A DNA stretch of 64,000 nt from Echinococcus granulosus (Eukaryota; Platyhelminthes; Cestoda; Cyclophyllidea; Taeniidae), in contig NW_020170446.1 in the NCBI RefSeq assembly GCF_000524195.1, positions 313,178-377,177 of the forward strand. The letters run 5' to 3'. The notes beneath the pieces were generated by a model. It saw nothing but the letters and a program-made list of their open reading frames with translations, had not been told where the DNA came from and ran no database searches. The number at the start of each line of letters is the position of its first letter. Position 1 is the first letter of the stretch. This document shows, piece after piece, positions 25,797 through 39,400 of this stretch. The position numbers and the translations under genes were made by a program.

Positions 25797-25959
25797 CTTG
25801 TTGATTGACAGGGGAGGAGTCACAACCACCCATTACCACCCTCATTGGCATACACACGTATGAATGCGCGTCTTTGACACTTTGACACCATTCAATCAAG
25901 TGTTTGACAGCTGAGCGCCTGTGAGTCTTATCTCTGCACAATCTGTGCTTGAAGTCTTC
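25797..25959 (-). repeat. Dispersed repeat family 2, copy 2 (inverted)
   Basis: Reverse-strand counterpart of 22673-22838. On the minus strand it lies in an open frame of 89 codons containing DFKHRLCRDKTHRRSAVKHL, so this copy is less decayed than the other. A weaker relative may lie at 11720-11800 (+), where LIGWCQRS resembles LIEWCQSV here. Function of the encoded peptide is unknown. Confidence 0.7.
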
Positions 25960-27045
25960 GGTGGGCCCGGGGATCTGAATCCCGGAAAGGCCAAATGACA
26001 CTAATTAGGGAGTGTAGTATCGTAAAGAAATGGCCTAAGTCCCGGTTTAAAGTGAACGATTTTTCGAACATTCAAATTCAATTGAGTACACCAATTCCTT
26101 GCTTTCCTTAAGTACTATAGTCTTTGGAACTGTTAAATTTCGGCCTTTTGTATCGAGCTGAGATGAAACTGTCTTATTCAGACCTGATTATTTTTATTTA
26201 TGCAAATGTTCAAAAACCCCATGAAATGGGTCTTAGCAACACTTTTTGAGTGTCACTTCAATGCATCCTCACGCCTTCCTTTAGGCATGATATTTTACCC
26301 ATTTCAACTGTTTTTTTTTCTTCCACATAGTCATGTTAACTTACTGGGGCATGGAGGTAACAAGGTATACAGGCATGACTGTGTACCAAAGGCTGTGAGG
26401 CATCATTATAACCTCTGACCTGAATGCTCTGCAACGCCATAACTTTGATGACTTTAATTGCAGCTTGGCTGTTAAGGCGGGTGGTTACAGACGTTTAAGT
26501 TAAACCCCTTTTAATTTTGTCACTGGGGTCATGAACTGGGACGGACAGGCTGCGGTCGTATGTTTGATGAACTTTCATTCAAAAAAAACCTTTCCCGATG
26601 TCTTTTATTTGGCATTGTGCCCAGTTTGTAGACAAATTCTTTGTTGCTTTAATCAAATGTAGAACATAAAAGCACCCTCACCGACTGTGGCAATAGCGCT
26701 AGAATGCAAACACATGTAACTCACAATAACTGAATTCTACAGGCTAAATATCAAAATCCAAAACTGGCATCCATGTTTCAGGATGAAAAATTGTGTGTTG
26801 CAGAATGAAACAGTCTGAAGAGACGCATAAAAGTTTAATTTAATCCTAGGCGCATGATATGACGGCGTCAACGACTGCTCGACAGTCTGGATTATAGCCC
26901 CGGAGAAGTACAAACCACAGTACTATTGTTCTAGGCAAATGAGAGCCAATCTTTTGAAGTAAACCAGTGGTGAGGGTATCCTGAGGCATTGTTTTGAGCT
27001 TTTACATGCACAGGGAGATGATTATAAAACAATTTATGAACTTAC

Positions 27046-27195
27046 TTGGACTGTGCAAGTTCTAACCGTTGTAGCGCCGTGGGACACCGTTCATACCCAC
27101 CGTAAAGCATCGCCCTGTCTCTAAATCTACCTTCCAAATCAATGGCTTCACGATGCAGTCCATCTTGAAAAGAATGTAACATTCTCAAATCCGCA
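27046..27195 (-). CDS. Isolated exon-like segment, product unrecognised
   Basis: Minus strand: acceptor CACTATTAG, 150 nt open in one frame, then a strong donor (TCCAA|GTAAGT). It encodes about 49 helical, charged residues including RMLHSFQDGLHREAIDLEG and CPTALQRLELAQ. Exit phase 2 fits the segment at 24800-24664. No family was recognised. It could also be a 5' exon of the GAS2-like gene 8 kb downstream, though that gene has its own good start codon. Confidence 0.35.
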
Positions 27196-29794
27196 CTAAT
27201 AGTGCAGCATGTGTTTCCACCATGGAGATACATAAGGCATAAAACCGTCGTGATTATGGACGAAGCAGAAAAGCGGTCATGGGGAGCCCCGTAGACGGGT
27301 CGGGTCTACTCTTTCCCTAATTTCAAACTGTCCTACACCACGCTAAGGTGGAGTTAAATCGTGGACTCGAACAATTACCACTATTACATCACCCCTACTT
27401 TTGGACTGAGATAATTCATTAAGTTGGAAAGAAAGCCTTTCACAAGATGCTACGTAATTACCTACACAGAACTTGACATTTTGTTGGGAAGATCATATTT
27501 ACGATCGTGGCATAGATCACCGGTGCATGGCTTTTACGCTGCAACAAAGGTCACAATGGTCTGTGGGGAATACGATGTGAATCGAGGCCAAAAAACTTGG
27601 TTAAGGTTTTTTTCATCCCCTACCAACCTACCGCCATCTAAAAGAAATTCAGATTTGACATGGATTGTCAATTAAATTAACACCGTGTGGAGATCACCAA
27701 CGTAGTCTCAGTGTCTTGCGTAGGCGAAATGATTCGACTTACGATTGCTAGTGGTACAGGAGGGCGGAATCAGCGCCTCCACACTTGGATTATTGTAACA
27801 GGCGCTAAGAGTGCCAATAGTCGTGGCCCGTGAACTTCACTACCTACTTGGCGTGAGGTCAGAGTCAAATAATCCAAACAAAACTAGGATCCAAAAAAGG
27901 CAGTGATAACCAGGGGAACGATTAGTCTAGCAACTGTTAGGCTCAATGAATTACCGCTATTGTCCACTCCGACATCGGCTCTGGCGGCTTGTGTGTGACA
28001 GATAAATACGTGACAGACACAACTATAAAGCCAACAAAGCGTTTAAAAAGTTGCTGTCTGAGTGCGTGAGTATGTGTGACCTTCCGTTGCAAAAACATGC
28101 GAAACATATTTGGGCTAGGAGTGCGAAATCTGGAAGATGCAACAAGTGACTAGGAAAATAACGCAAGAAATTGCGGATTTACGCAAATAAACCATTCGAT
28201 ATCAGTACATTGAACAGAAACAAATTTTAACAGTCCGGTTCCGTACTACACTGGCTTAAAAAAATAGCACATTTACGTACGGTAAGTTGTAAACATCATA
28301 AACGGAAAACCCAGATCTCTCAACGTTAACAGTAAAGAAATTCACCAAGATATTAAAAAATTTTTTGCCGATGTGGTTAGCTATTTCCTCAATAGAATTT
28401 CCAAAGGCATGACATCCATTTGCCAATGCTTTTCATCGCAAATCAGGTGGGAGAGTAAGAAAACTAAGTAAATTAAAAAAGGCAAAACATCCTACTTAGG
28501 TGAATACAGTAAACCAAACAATTACGACAGCTGGTCATCTAACTGAATTGCCACAAGAAAATGAAACTGCGCATCTACGGGAAGCGATCATGAAAACAAA
28601 CAGGATGAAACTCATTAAACTAAACTATATAAACAATCCCTGAATGCAAATGGTAACTGGTGCGGAGAATAATTGGACTAATACCGAAAACGATTATATC
28701 CATTACGATAGCCATAGATGTAAAATACAAACAGTTTCTCGGCGACGACTTTCGACCAGCAGGGTATGACATTTTACGACTCGCAACTGACCGAAAAACA
28801 GGAGGAGGGAACTGTATATCTGAATTTTAATGAGGTGATGGATCAGTCGGCAAATTATGTACAGCATAAGTCTAAAGGGAAGTCATTTTTCTCCAGAGTA
28901 TGTTGCAGGAAGTGAAAGTCCAACTAGTTTTGCAGCCTCTGAAGCAGTCTTCTCGCGACATTTGTAGGTATTTACCAGTTGCTAAAAAAAAGAAGCAAAC
29001 TCAAAAACGCAAACTCAAGAGAAGGTTGGGGTATTTGCATGTTAAGGGATTTGATGCGTACGCGATGTCTCGCTACAGCCTTCAGAAGGGTCAAATACGT
29101 TTCTGCCACCTGCATACTTTCGTGTTTAGGAGAACACTGCTGCTCCGTGGTCGTGTCAAAGCGGCGAAATTGAGATAGGATATATTTGTAAAATGGACTT
29201 TGAGTAAATTGCTGCTAATATTCGGATCGTGGAAAGCGATACATACTTGAGGTGCACTGGAGCACTTCCGTAGTTCCTTCAGGAGAGAACGTAGTAAAGC
29301 TCTATTTGTCATTTACACCAGAAGTTATTGAGAAGCACATCTATAAATCGGACGATTAAAAGAGTCAGAAGGAAAAATCCCAATATTCGCCTGGAAGCAA
29401 ACAGTACACTAACACTAGATGAAATAAGCGAACATTAAATTTTCTAACAAAATGGTAAAGGAATGGCAAGCAACTCTAATCAGAATAATAAATTGTGTAT
29501 CACTCGTTTTGAGACAAGCGTAGAAATGCGGACCTAAAAATAAGTAGCTTAGTTTTAAAGTTTAGGGCAAATTACTGTGCATTTATCACCATAAATCAAA
29601 ATATTTTAATATATGTCCTAGTTGGTTAAAAAAACTACAAAAACCCACGGTAAAAGAATAATGGTGTCCCAAACAGGACTAAAAAGTTGTTAACAGAAGG
29701 ATTCTAACTGTATTAAAATTTAAAGCAGCACCATTTAAGTTACGCAAAATCATTGCTTAATTTTAATAATGGAAACGCCTGGAATCCCAATTAT

Positions 29795-29927
29795 TGTACC
29801 TACAGCAGGTCAGCTTACCTCCAGACCATGCCTGTAGGGTCAGACCCCACTGTGTGCTGCATGTATATTCCATCCAAGTGTATTATCTCTTCTTTCTGTT
29901 CATGACAAAGTCTAAGGCACTATATTG
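29795..29927 (+). repeat. Dispersed repeat family 3, copy A
   Basis: About 130 bp element starting TGTACC, with a mid block CTCCAGACCATGCC, then GCATGTATATTCCATCCAAG, a T/C-rich stretch, and a right end near AAAGTCTAAGGCACTATA. The same order of blocks recurs at 30738, 45464, 45745 and 52567, always on the + strand. Confidence 0.65.
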
Positions 29928-30737
29928 TTGGCAGCAGAAAGCACAATCAATCTTGAGGGATACCTATATAGGCCTCCACATTCTGAGTGATAAAAATTGT
30001 CTTGATGAAAAAGTACATATAACTGAAGAAGAGAGAAAAAATTACGACTTCATACATAAGTACTGCCAATGACTTTGACCATCGAAAAACCACCCAAGCC
30101 TCTTGATCTGTATGAAAGCTATTAATTTTGGAAGCACTACCATTCGTAATCCAACAAGAAAAGTTTCGTGATAGAGCTGTTAATAGCAGTTGTGTGGGGT
30201 CTTAAAAAATATAAGAAAAAACGACTTTTCCACTTTTATATTACCCAAATAGAAGTCAAGCAGATATAACTGAGCAGCTCTGGATTGAGAACTGCGTTGA
30301 GAGGAGAAAAAGATGCAATGTCTTACCCTCACGGGGCTATAATCAATCTCATTCTTTGTCACACGACTCTACTTTAAGGTTAGGGCACCGCCGAATTGCT
30401 ATGCGTAAGTACAATGGCCAGCACATACCAATGTCTCCAAATCCGGTTCCCGTACCAGATGAAACACCAGATCCCATAGAAATGCAATAAGAAGTCGGCG
30501 ATGCGTTGGCCCGGTATTTCCTTATTGCACGTAATCTTAATGGCTGGTACTGTTAGCTCGTGAGTGCTTTCCTACAACGTCGATTACGATGTGATGTCTG
30601 ACTCGAAAAATTGAATAATGGATGCACTACGGTCAACGCCTAATGAGGAGTGAGGCTATTTGGTGCTTTAATTATTTCGGTAACGCTCAGTTTTAGTAAA
30701 GGTTCCACTTTGTGTCTTGACCATTTCCTTTACTGTG

Positions 30738-30822
30738 TGTACCGGCCTCCGGACAAGCCTGCAGTCCCAAGGCCTGCTATATGTCAAGCCTATTTTCTGT
30801 CCGAATGTTGTGTCTTTTTACG
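30738..30822 (+). repeat. Dispersed repeat family 3, copy B (shortened)
   Basis: Begins TGTACC, then GGCCTCCGGACAAGCCTGCA and TTCTGTCCGAATGTTGTGTC. It lacks part of the left arm and the right end seen in the other copies. It is identified by block order; overall similarity is moderate. Confidence 0.5.
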
Positions 30823-33448
30823 CAATTAGCGAGGTGTAGAAGAACACCAATTCACCCATCATATAATCAACAAACAAGTTCAAAACTCTATCTGAATCCT
30901 ATGTTGTTTTCAGTTTTCAGAGAAGTCTTGAAACGTTAAATTTGCAATCCTAAAAGGCGCTAACTGAAAGGCCTTAAAGTAAATTATCTCATTTTTAAAA
31001 TTAACAAGGCTTTACCATCATTACAATAAAAGGAAATTGCTGGCACAAAGAAATTTTAATAAGAAGACATGTGGCTATTGTGGGAAAAAAGCTAAAAGCC
31101 ATTTTTCCCCATTAAGTTAGTTCGGGGATTCCTTTCAAGTTGCGAATTGATGCTTGTCGTTTCAAATATGTTATTCACCTGCCCTACTCTCCTAAATTTT
31201 TTATGGGGGCCAAGCTACGCTGGAGTGTTTATGAGGTTTGTTTGTTTAAATTTTCCATCCAGTTGGGGCACAAGGTCGGAGGTTGTACAAATGCGAGCTT
31301 GCTCGTGATTTTGCGGTTTTCACAGCTGGACGGTTTTTTGAAATGTCTGAAGGAAGTGTAAGCTCCGTTTATCATACTCCATATATGCAATATTTGACTT
31401 TCGGTCCTAAATTGCCCCTTTTGTGCTGCTCATATATTACTCTCCATCTGTTTATAGTAGCAAAGTTATGCGTTCTGCTGACAAGAAGTAACACCCTGAC
31501 TTTTGCTCTCCATGCATATTTGAATGCCTGTAGACTCTTTTGCACCTTAATTATTGCCAACGAATGGCAGTTAACCGCAAAATAGGCCTGCAAGATAGAT
31601 GGTATCCTAGTAAATCCCCTATATGTTCAACTATAGCTTCTATCCAGTCAAAAGCCTACCTTGCTACACGTTTGCTGGACTTTCAAAAATGTCGCGTAGA
31701 CCTCAGTAAAACACAAAATTATTTAGGACCCTATCGAATGCATGATAGAATTCCGGTCTCATTCATTAGCACACTTCTCTCTATGGATCCTTCTTTAAAT
31801 AATGGCCAACTTTGACATTTTTGGGTAGAGCAACAATGTGGTTATGTAATTTACCACATAGACACCCAACTTGTTGCGTTTTCATAAATTCTAACTCACT
31901 ACTTCATAATGATGTCTCGATGAGTTGTGGCGTTCGCAACTGGTCTGACTTCCGCTCTCTAGCATACTTTTACTAGCGATAGTGAAGGTATTTTCAATTT
32001 TTATTATTATTATTTTGGGAGCTCTGCTGTTGCCTAATTTTACCCGAAGACCCACATGCTATACTTGTGTTTCGTTAACTAGAAGTAAAAGTCATTTCGT
32101 ATTTTACTTGTACTTTTGCACTTACTATTTTTTCCACTGTCATACAACTTGGGTTCTACCATTTCTTGCAATTTCGATATTATGTTTTGGGCTCTATATT
32201 ATCATACAAATGATTCACGTGCGTTACTTTCGTAAAATATGTTATTGTGGTCAAGTCTATGCATTAAATTGGGCGCATATCTTAACTTTGTTTACTTTAT
32301 TTGTCCATAAAAGCATAGGATTTTTATGGCAAAATTGTCTCAGCTGTGTCTATACTTCATTGAGTTTGCTTTGTTAATCCTTTATCACACTTTTCGTTGT
32401 TACCATTTTCAAGGACTCGTTAAATAATACTCTAAATGTCTTTTATCATGCTTTGCTTCACATTAAATTTTGCAGCACTTCTACTCGTTTGTTGCAACGA
32501 AGTAAGCTACATTATTGGTTGATGGGACTTCAAAGTGGTTTTAAAAATACCATAAACGTATGTGTCCATCCCGATTCCGGTCACTTCGGTGTTAATGAAG
32601 TATTTATGGAGTGCATAAAGGCAAACGTGATTCCTTTTGGTTAAACGAGCGCTCATCAGCTTTCCTTTCCCTCTGAGTGGTGCATTACAAAACTCTGAAT
32701 AGGCTGGTATCACCGACAACACAGCCTTCCGGTTAGTTCTCATCGTGTGTGCGCAAAAAAATCTAAGCGGTTTCACCCATTGGTGATGTCACCACCCAAT
32801 AAGGGCGTGGCTTAAATTTTGCTCATATCCACCGCGGACTTGCACACACATAAGTCATTTTATTTTCACAGCTTCCAGTGCGTATTTCAAAAACTCTGAT
32901 TCATGCACAGATGTGGGTAAGAACGAATGTCTGGAATTGCCTATATATATCTGCCATTTTTAATTGCCTTTTTTCAAAAAATCTTCAATTTCTACTTAAA
33001 ATAATGAAAACTACAAAACTTTAGCTTGGTATTCAAAAACCTGGTTTTGATAGCCTTTGATCTTGATAGGAGGGATGGTTCCGAATAAGCTTTCTTTTAC
33101 TCTCAAACAAGACTCACATCCATTTTTACTTATTGCATACACTACTGTGTCCGCGCTTACCCCCCACGCAAACTTCATCGGTGAAGTAATCGTCCCACCT
33201 ACGCCAGCTCACGTATGGCATAAGCATAGTCAGGTGAGCTCCTCCTCCGGCCAATCAACACCGTCCCTTGACTGCCCAATGAGGGGTGGAGGCCTAGTGA
33301 ACACGTTTCCACCACTCACGTCACGTCCCTTCGCCTTCCCTTCCCAGCCCACTCTCAATTAATCCCCCAATTGGCCCACCGTATCCATTAGCAATCCTCA
33401 CTCAAGCCCTGTAAAGTGGATTTCTTTAATTATCACTAGAGCGCCGAG

Positions 33449-36400
33449 ATGAATCTTCGCACTTACGACTCGTTGGACAGGCCGCCGAATGAAGAGGCAT
33501 CCAAGAAAAGATGCCTCATCCCTATTGCCGCGATAGCACAAGTGAGTTGAATACCATTGACTCTTCTTACTCTCGCTGACATTTATTTTAATATAATCGA
33601 ATATCGAAGCTAAGTAGTTTCAAAATGGATTCATTAGGTCGCTCAACTTAAAGTCATTCACCAACGATTCTTTCATTCGACTCAAGGTGAAGGTTTCTTT
33701 AATCATAAAATTTTCCCCAAATATTCCCATGTACCGATTATGCGAATCGGAAATATGCTCTAGAGATTGCTGTAATGGAAGTGCACGAGCCCCTAACACA
33801 GTCGTCAAAATCCATATTTTCCATCGTAATGATGGCGACGACTCATTGGTCTGTTCGGACTGCGCGCGTGCCGTGCAGGGTGCGATAAACGTGGAACAAA
33901 TACATTCCTCTGTTGGTGGCGTAGTCAGCTAGAATATGTTGCAGGATTGCAAAGGTTTGACAATCCCACATAGATATTTATCTCTTTGTTAAAGGCCAGA
34001 TTCCTAATGGTCCTTAAACATTTTAAAAGCAAGTCTTGATAGTCCAAATAGGTGTCTGTTTGAATTCAGGTCAACTTTTTTTCCCAGAGTGGTCCATGAT
34101 GGGCCATTTTACAGGTTTGAATTAGTGCACAATGGCAAGGTGTATTAAAAGTAGTCCTTAGGGTTCACTCTCAGCCTTCTTTAGGTAGCTTAGCATCCCT
34201 ACCATTCTTGTCGTTATTGAAGTTTTTCACAATTGATGGCAGTCGGAGCTGTCATTATCGGTTTCGCCGAAAAGTACAATTTATCACACATTTGCAGTGC
34301 CTTAGAAAACCACGGAAATTGGATAAACAGTTGTCTCCTAGGCACATACACTCCACCATGGTTAAATGACAAAGAAAGCACCGCCAAGGAACTCGTCGAT
34401 TTGATTGCATTAATTTAAATTCCCCCATGATCACTGACACTTTTTTGCCGTCTGGATTAATTATTCGCTGTCGAGTGCCATGGTATCGACTTGGATTTAG
34501 GTNNNNNNNNNNNNNNNNNNNNNNNNNNNNNNNNNNNNNNNNNNNNNNNNNNNNNNNNNNNNNNNNNNNNNNNNNNNNNNNNNNNNNNNNNNNNNNNNNN
34601 NNCTGCAGTCGTAATGTGCACGGTGTGGATGGGCTACTACTACGGTGGGTTCGATTGGCGGAATCCGGCTCTGGTCTTCAATTATCATCCCGTCTTCATG
34701 GTTATTGGCATGATCTTCTGCTTCGGTGATGGTAAGTACGTCTTCTGGTTCCGTGGCATGACTTCTCTCCACGACCTTGATGTCAGATTTTCTGTTGAAA
34801 GCAGGCATTCTCAGCGCCACGTGATCCTGTCTTCCCTCGGATAACAACGAACCCCATTACTACACATGGTTAATTAATACCAAAAGATGGGTATAACGGT
34901 AGTCGTAACTATCTTTTCATACTTTCACAGTTATTTGATTTAAAGACTAAAATTAAATGGCACCAGTTGCTCCTCAGATCGCATTCAGACAAGTACAGTT
35001 TTCATGTAGGTCGAATTGTATTGCCTCCTCCCACTCGGCAAGCATGTGAACTGCTTTATTTTTGCAACTGAACGAAAAGTCAACCACACGATACAGCGAC
35101 TGAATTTGGCGAAAAAAGCCATAGCAATCTCTAGGGTTTTGTAGGCAGTACAACTTGTGCTCCTAGGATCACACTTTTCTCAATTCACGTGGAGGCAATA
35201 GACAATCTACACACAAAAATATACTCTAAATTTTCCAGGTGTGAAAATATAAAGAAAAAGGTAAAGGAACGCGTGGGATGCTCGTTACTACTTACTAAGT
35301 GGACAATCTGTGCTAAAACGCAAAACAAGACCATCAGTACAAAAAAAGGTTTGAGGAGTTGTAATAAGCCAGGCTGACATAAAAAGACCGGTTCATTGTT
35401 AAAAAAGGCTTGAGAAGTTGACTATAGGCAAGGTGGATGGAGGTACGCAAGTCGTGGGGACTGAGGAGCCAATGTGCATTGAATCATGCATCGCATCGCA
35501 GATAGGACTAAATTAGGTGTCTATTCTAGGGCATCACTTTGTGAGAAGGTACCTTTTTACCCTCCTAAGATCCTTCACAGCATACGAATTTTAAGTTATG
35601 GGGGTCATTACTGTTTGGCTAACCTTTTTTCGTCAATATGAGTACAGAAGTCAAAGTTTATTCAAACGCATTAGCTCTGCATTTATTTGATTGTCGGAAG
35701 TCTATTCTAGTAAAACTTGACCTTTTCAACACTTACTATTGGTTGTGACCTTTCGAGAGGAGATTGTTTCTTAGTCATGTTGGCATTGCTGTCACAGTGG
35801 CCCAACCTTTAGAGACCAGACAAACTTAAATTTTTCAGTTTACCGCGTCTTTAAACAGCGAAAGGCGGATTCCCTTTTTCTCCTCGCTTCTACATTTCAC
35901 CATTTATCCTGCCTTTTATGCGCCATATGGAAACTTGCTGTTCCTAAGACGACCGACTTCAAGGTCGTCAACGGTACTCTGATTTCTAGGAAGTAGGAAT
36001 ACTTCTACATGATTGGTTTGATACATAGAGGATTTGGGAGGTTAAACATCGGTTATCCTGGATGAGGCGTTCCACGTGCTGAATTAAGGGAGCATAGGAG
36101 TGACTGTTGTGCTGTGAAGGGGACATGAATTGCCACGGTTAGGATCACCTCTGATGCACAACTGACCCTGTCAAAAACTTTATCGCGGTAGAGCTTACCA
36201 TTGGCTTAAATTGTCCGTAGTTTTTGCGTCTTCCCTTACGCCGTTCTTTGTATTCACTACCACTGTTGCCTGTCGGCCACTAGTGATAGGATCCACTTGG
36301 CACTTGACCACTATAACATCATCAAGTTCCGTTTTAAGTTGAGTACGAAAGCGGGTCTTTTTCTCCCTTTTTCAGCTATGCTGATCTATCGCGTTTTTCA

Positions 36401-39400
36401 TAAGTGCCCCAAGTTGCCTTTGAAGGCTGTCCACGGTGTTTTGATGATACTCGGCCTGCTGTTTTCCGTGGTTGGCTTCAAGGCTGCTTTCGATTCTCAC
36501 AATATGCGCGGCATACCCGATGTATACAGCATTCACAGCTGGATTGGACTAGTCACTGTCGTCCTCTTTGCCGTGCAGGTAAGGCATACAAGCGAATGAA
36601 TTAAATCAAAACAATTGTTGTATGGATGTATGCCAGTGGTATGCTTTATTGAGATGATGATGATGACGTCATGTAGAGCCGATAAAATGGCCCTCAGGGC
36701 AGCCCACCTGTGGGCCGTTTTGATTACTGAAACAAATCAAGTGTTTACAGAACCCGACTAGCGGTGAATGCTGAGCTTGATTAAACAACCTTCGTACTAT
36801 CCAAAAAAAAAACAAGAAAACCAAAGTATTTGCATTCAAGTGACATCGCGCAATGCTTGGCCATTACCCACTGTCCTATCCGTCTCAGACCGAAAATCGG
36901 CTGAATAGAACGGTGGAGGAATTGATGGGGTAATCAAATAAGCTGACTTACTAAAATAATGCGTATGGATTCAAATTTTTTAGAAAAAAAATGAATGTAA
37001 AGGAAAAACAAAACACTGTTCATAGTCTGTTACTCTTCCAATGTAACTACATGACTGTCTAATACGAATACCTGGGGAAATATCCTCAGAGGCATGCGAG
37101 TGAGAAGGCCGGTTTTCCCCTTCTTCCCATCAAAAGTTGAAATTTTTTTTCAAAAAGGATGGCAAATTTTGAGAGAAATGAGGTAGTGGATTGCCTTAGA
37201 AGAATGAGAACAGATTGTTCCTCCAACTGCTTCACTAATCCACGTCCCTCACTACTTTTTTCGTACCTTTGCGTTTTGTCGCACCGAGGAGGTAACCATT
37301 TCTCAACCGTAATTGTTTGTTCTTCACCAGGTGGGCAGTAGTTCTTCTTACCCCTGCACAAAGCAAGTAAAGTCTTGTAAGAAAAAAGAGTGGAGTGGGT
37401 GACTGCTAGGTTGTACCAACTTAACATATCCATTCACCAAACATGAGGAAGCACAAGTCAAAGCCCGTCACCCAGTTAGCAACCAATTAAACGCAAAAGC
37501 TGACAGTTTTTGCAACTATTTACTATTTGCTTACCTTCTACAACATTCCCTTACATGGTGATACATGAAAATGTGTATTTGACACATTACTCGCTGATTC
37601 TTCCATGCCAGGTAGCACTTTAGAATGGATGGCCCTCCTGGTTGTGATGTGTATGCAATCGGTAGGGTTGTGGGACGTTGGAATGTGCTACCGCACCTCC
37701 ACCACATGCCATACAGCTAATGTGCAGCCAAAGTATACACAAATCGTGAGCCAGATAGGCGTAAATCATGTCAAATAGAAAAAGTCATTACACTGGCCTG
37801 TGCTATCACTTTTAGGCTTTTACTTTGATACCCTCTTGCCATTCCACGTATCGATCATGCAAAATTGCATTTAAACTGTTTGCTTCACCTGTTCTACATC
37901 TTATCCCCCCCTCCCCCCTCCAAGAGGGTGCTCCATTTGGTAAGGTCAACTAAAATTTGTGCTTTCCCCCTTCTAACGTACAATGAAGATAATTAAAACA
38001 GAGAAAAAGTATGAAAGCTTGCCTGAAGGTGTTCACGCTCCCGTCTAGCTTAGGAGTTATCTCTAAAAACGCTATTAAGCCCACCAGTTGGCGGGATTTC
38101 TTGTACCTTTGACGGTTGTTTGCTCTTCTGCTTCAGTCACTACAAAGTTGGAAACTAAGGCGACACGATGGGCTGGCATGATGGGTGGATACTATCAGTG
38201 CTAGAGGTTTTTTGCAAGGCTAATCGTATCGAAGGCTGGATGATGCCCTGCATCAAAGGCATTCCGTATGACAATCGTCCCTCTCAGTATAATCTACCTA
38301 AAAGCAATATTTGGAAGGAGATATTGTATTTTTAAAAGTAAGCAATTCAATAAGGTCACTTTCGGATTAGTAAATTGAAAAATTGACCGTTTTGCGGAAG
38401 TTAGAACTGGATTCAAGGATAACGATAGTGGTAGAGGTGAAATGTTCTAATCGAACAAGTCGAAACGCCATCACAGGGTACTAGATAGGTCTACTTCATC
38501 AAATAGACAATTCGGACAATTGCCAGCCTCTTATTGCCTACATATTGAACTGTTTCAGTGGGTGGTGGGGTTGATAGCCTTCCTGGTGCCATACATCCCA
38601 CCGAGAGTACGGTCGAAAATTCTGCCTCTGCACACAGCTACGGGTCTCTTTCTCCTCTGTTGTGCCCTCGTCGCCGCCATCTCGGGAATCACGGAGAAGA
38701 ACTTTGGTTCAACGTAAGTAATAACGTCTCTAATGAAGGAGACAGGTAGAGACGCTGTTTAGATGAACTGACAAGCCCTGACTGCCAAAAAATATTCCAT
38801 CGAGATTTGTTTAATTTAAACAGATGAGTGTAGTAAAAAAAGGGATCCGATTTATACGGTAGAAAGGTGACAGGTGAGTTATTTTTAGCCATCATCTGAT
38901 GTCTAGATGTACTCTAAAGTTGTGAAGATACCCAATGGCGTCTATCCGATGCTTCTAAAATGGCATTGCGCCTGACAGCTGTCTCCATTACTTTAGCACC
39001 TCTCTACCATCAAGGTGTTGATAATTTAGGTGTGTACTTTTAGGAGAGAAATAAATGATTCGCGCTTTTTTAATGACCAAGCCTTTTTTGGCCTTTTTTT
39101 TCAAAAAACAAATTCGCTTTAGCCTTGCTCATCTAGGCTTGGTGATCCAAAAGTCATCATGACCGTAGATTTTTCCTTTTTTAAAGAAGACTTAGTCGGT
39201 AAAAAGTCGTTAAACAGGATCCTAGTGAATAGCCACCTAGTAATTTTCAATCCGGTCCGAAATGAGTGACAATTTCAGCGATGGTGCAAGGTGATAAAGA
39301 CAACTTTAGTGACAACAATCTTCTACAAGGAAAAAATTCTCTACTCTCTCACATCAGTGAAAATGAAGTAGTAAAAACGGTTTCTTGCATCCGACTTACC

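Larger units (their letters stand above)
27200..33448. other. Long non-coding region upstream of cytochrome b561
   Basis: No supported gene. Open frames, including a 131-codon AT-rich hydrophobic one at 31982-32377 (+), have no motif or splice context. The region holds two copies of repeat family 3 (29795-29927 and 30738-30822). Its last 200 bp has a CCAAT at 33251 and an inverted one (ATTGG) at 33370, in a C-rich stretch likely to be the b561 promoter or 5' UTR. Confidence 0.5.

Noticed and set aside
28900..29178. Basic lysine-rich open frame (+)
   Set aside because: Composition reflects A-rich DNA; no splice sites or motif support a gene.
29795..29927. Hammerhead ribozyme or tRNA origin for repeat family 3
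   Set aside because: No CTGATGA/GAAA hammerhead core and no A/B box pair could be found in any copy.
31982..32377. 131-codon open frame with many hydrophobic residues (+)
   Set aside because: AT-rich, cysteine and phenylalanine heavy, no splice context, no conserved motif; typical of chance frames in T-rich DNA.
33057..33362. 101-codon open frame just upstream of b561 (+)
   Set aside because: Ends before the b561 ATG, low-complexity Ser/Pro, and overlaps the C-rich probable promoter; better explained as 5' flank.
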